From contig LGET01000028.1 of assembly GCA_001507935.1 (NCBI GenBank), positions 1-12,307 of the forward strand: DNA of 12,307 nucleotides. Direction: 5' to 3'. The stretch is from Thermococcales archaeon 44_46. Its GTDB lineage: Archaea > Methanobacteriota_B > Thermococci > Thermococcales > Thermococcaceae. Position numbers and translations under genes: made by a program. The notes below the pieces were generated by a model. That model saw only the letters and a program-made list of their open reading frames with translations. It was not told the DNA's origin and did not search any database. Shown piece after piece: positions 11,981-12,307 of this stretch (positions are counted from its first letter, which is position 1; each line of letters begins with the position of its first letter).

Positions 11981-12307
11981 TCAGCCCTCATATATAATGT
12001 ATTCTTTGTCTGTTATAAACACCGGCTCGACTCTTATTCCCCTTATCTCCACTCTGTCCCCATAGTCATTCTTAAGCTTCTCTACATAGGGCTGGATGAC
12101 CTCTGGAAAGCTTGCCTGCCCCTCGAAGTGAAGTTCCCTGCTGGAAGTGCTCAGACCATCGGCAATCTTTTCGTAATGGATTATGTCCATGTGAGGCTCA
12201 AACGCAGCTTTTGGGTCGTCTCTGCTTTCTCCCTCTGTTCTGACCAGATATATGACCGTAGCCCTAAGGTAAAGCTCTAAGTTGGAGTAATCCTTTCTGA
12301 AGCCAGC
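11981..12307 (-). CDS. Unrecognised protein, C-terminal 108 residues
   Basis: The frame is open from the window edge to a stop at 11981, so the N-terminus lies outside. An internal Met at 12190 could be taken as a start, but protein-like sequence continues upstream of it (ELYLRATVIYLVRTEGE). There is also no ribosome binding site there, so I call it a partial gene. The visible part is soluble and mixed alpha/beta: a hydrophobic strand or helix (LRATVIYLVRT), an acidic region with HMDIIHYEKIADG, an SFPEVIQPYVEKLKNDYG helix, and a final beta pair (VEIRGIRVEPVFITDKEYIIYEG). No cysteine or known catalytic motif is seen. I do not recognise a family. It is followed by a T-run, so it is a separate unit from rpl7ae. 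Confidence 0.7.
   Translation of the reverse strand, partial: AGFRKDYSNLELYLRATVIYLVRTEGESRDDPKAAFEPHMDIIHYEKIADGLSTSSRELHFEGQASFPEVIQPYVEKLKNDYGDRVEIRGIRVEPVFITDKEYIIYEG

Noticed and set aside
1..12307. CRISPR arrays, insertion sequences, tRNA or rRNA genes, attachment sites
   Set aside because: No regularly spaced direct repeats, transposase motifs, cloverleaf-like sequence or integrase-flanked repeats were seen on reading both strands.

Overview
The window is archaeal and comes from the Thermococcales, most likely a Thermococcus of moderate to low GC. The basis is archaeal-type AspRS, DnaG, L7Ae, S28e and L24e, a near-textbook TrmBL2 chromatin protein, a fused hexulose-6-phosphate synthase/6-phospho-3-hexuloisomerase, GGAGGTGA-type ribosome binding sites and TATA/BRE promoters. 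No tRNA, rRNA, CRISPR array or insertion sequence was seen.

Layout. (1) 1-385 (minus): 5' part of a secreted protein gene. (2) 444-2295 (minus): a KH-domain NusA-like protein followed by aspartyl-tRNA synthetase. (3) 2424-6666 (minus): a tight six-gene run: HPS-PHI, a degenerate tubulin/FtsZ-like protein, a HAD hydrolase, a 59-residue unknown protein, a D-glutamate cyclase-like protein and an HD-domain hydrolase, mostly joined by overlaps or gaps of a few bases. (4) 6781-8036 (plus), divergent from region 3: arginase-fold protein, SSSCA1-type zinc-ribbon protein and a small winged-helix protein whose C-terminus looks frameshifted. (5) 8044-8838 (minus): trmBL2. (6) 9120-10935 (plus): a small Toprim protein and DnaG, divergent from trmBL2 across a 281-base region rich in inverted repeats. 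(7) 11012-11871 (minus): ribosomal proteins L7Ae, S28e and L24e, convergent with dnaG. (8) 11981-12307 (minus): 3' part of an unrecognised gene.

How the genes fit together. HPS-PHI supplies ribulose 5-phosphate in archaea lacking the oxidative pentose phosphate pathway, and it heads an operon of poorly known proteins. The most unusual of these is the tubulin/FtsZ-like protein, which keeps N-terminal-loop and T7-like motifs but has no GGGTG(T/S)G GTP-binding signature. The ribosomal operon carries two candidate RNA regulatory elements: a possible kink-turn in the rpl7ae leader overlapping the ribosome binding site, and a long hairpin whose loop holds part of the rpl7ae stop codon.

Gene calls rest on recognised motifs and family memory. 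Function, promoter and RNA-structure statements are inference; nothing was searched or folded by computer.
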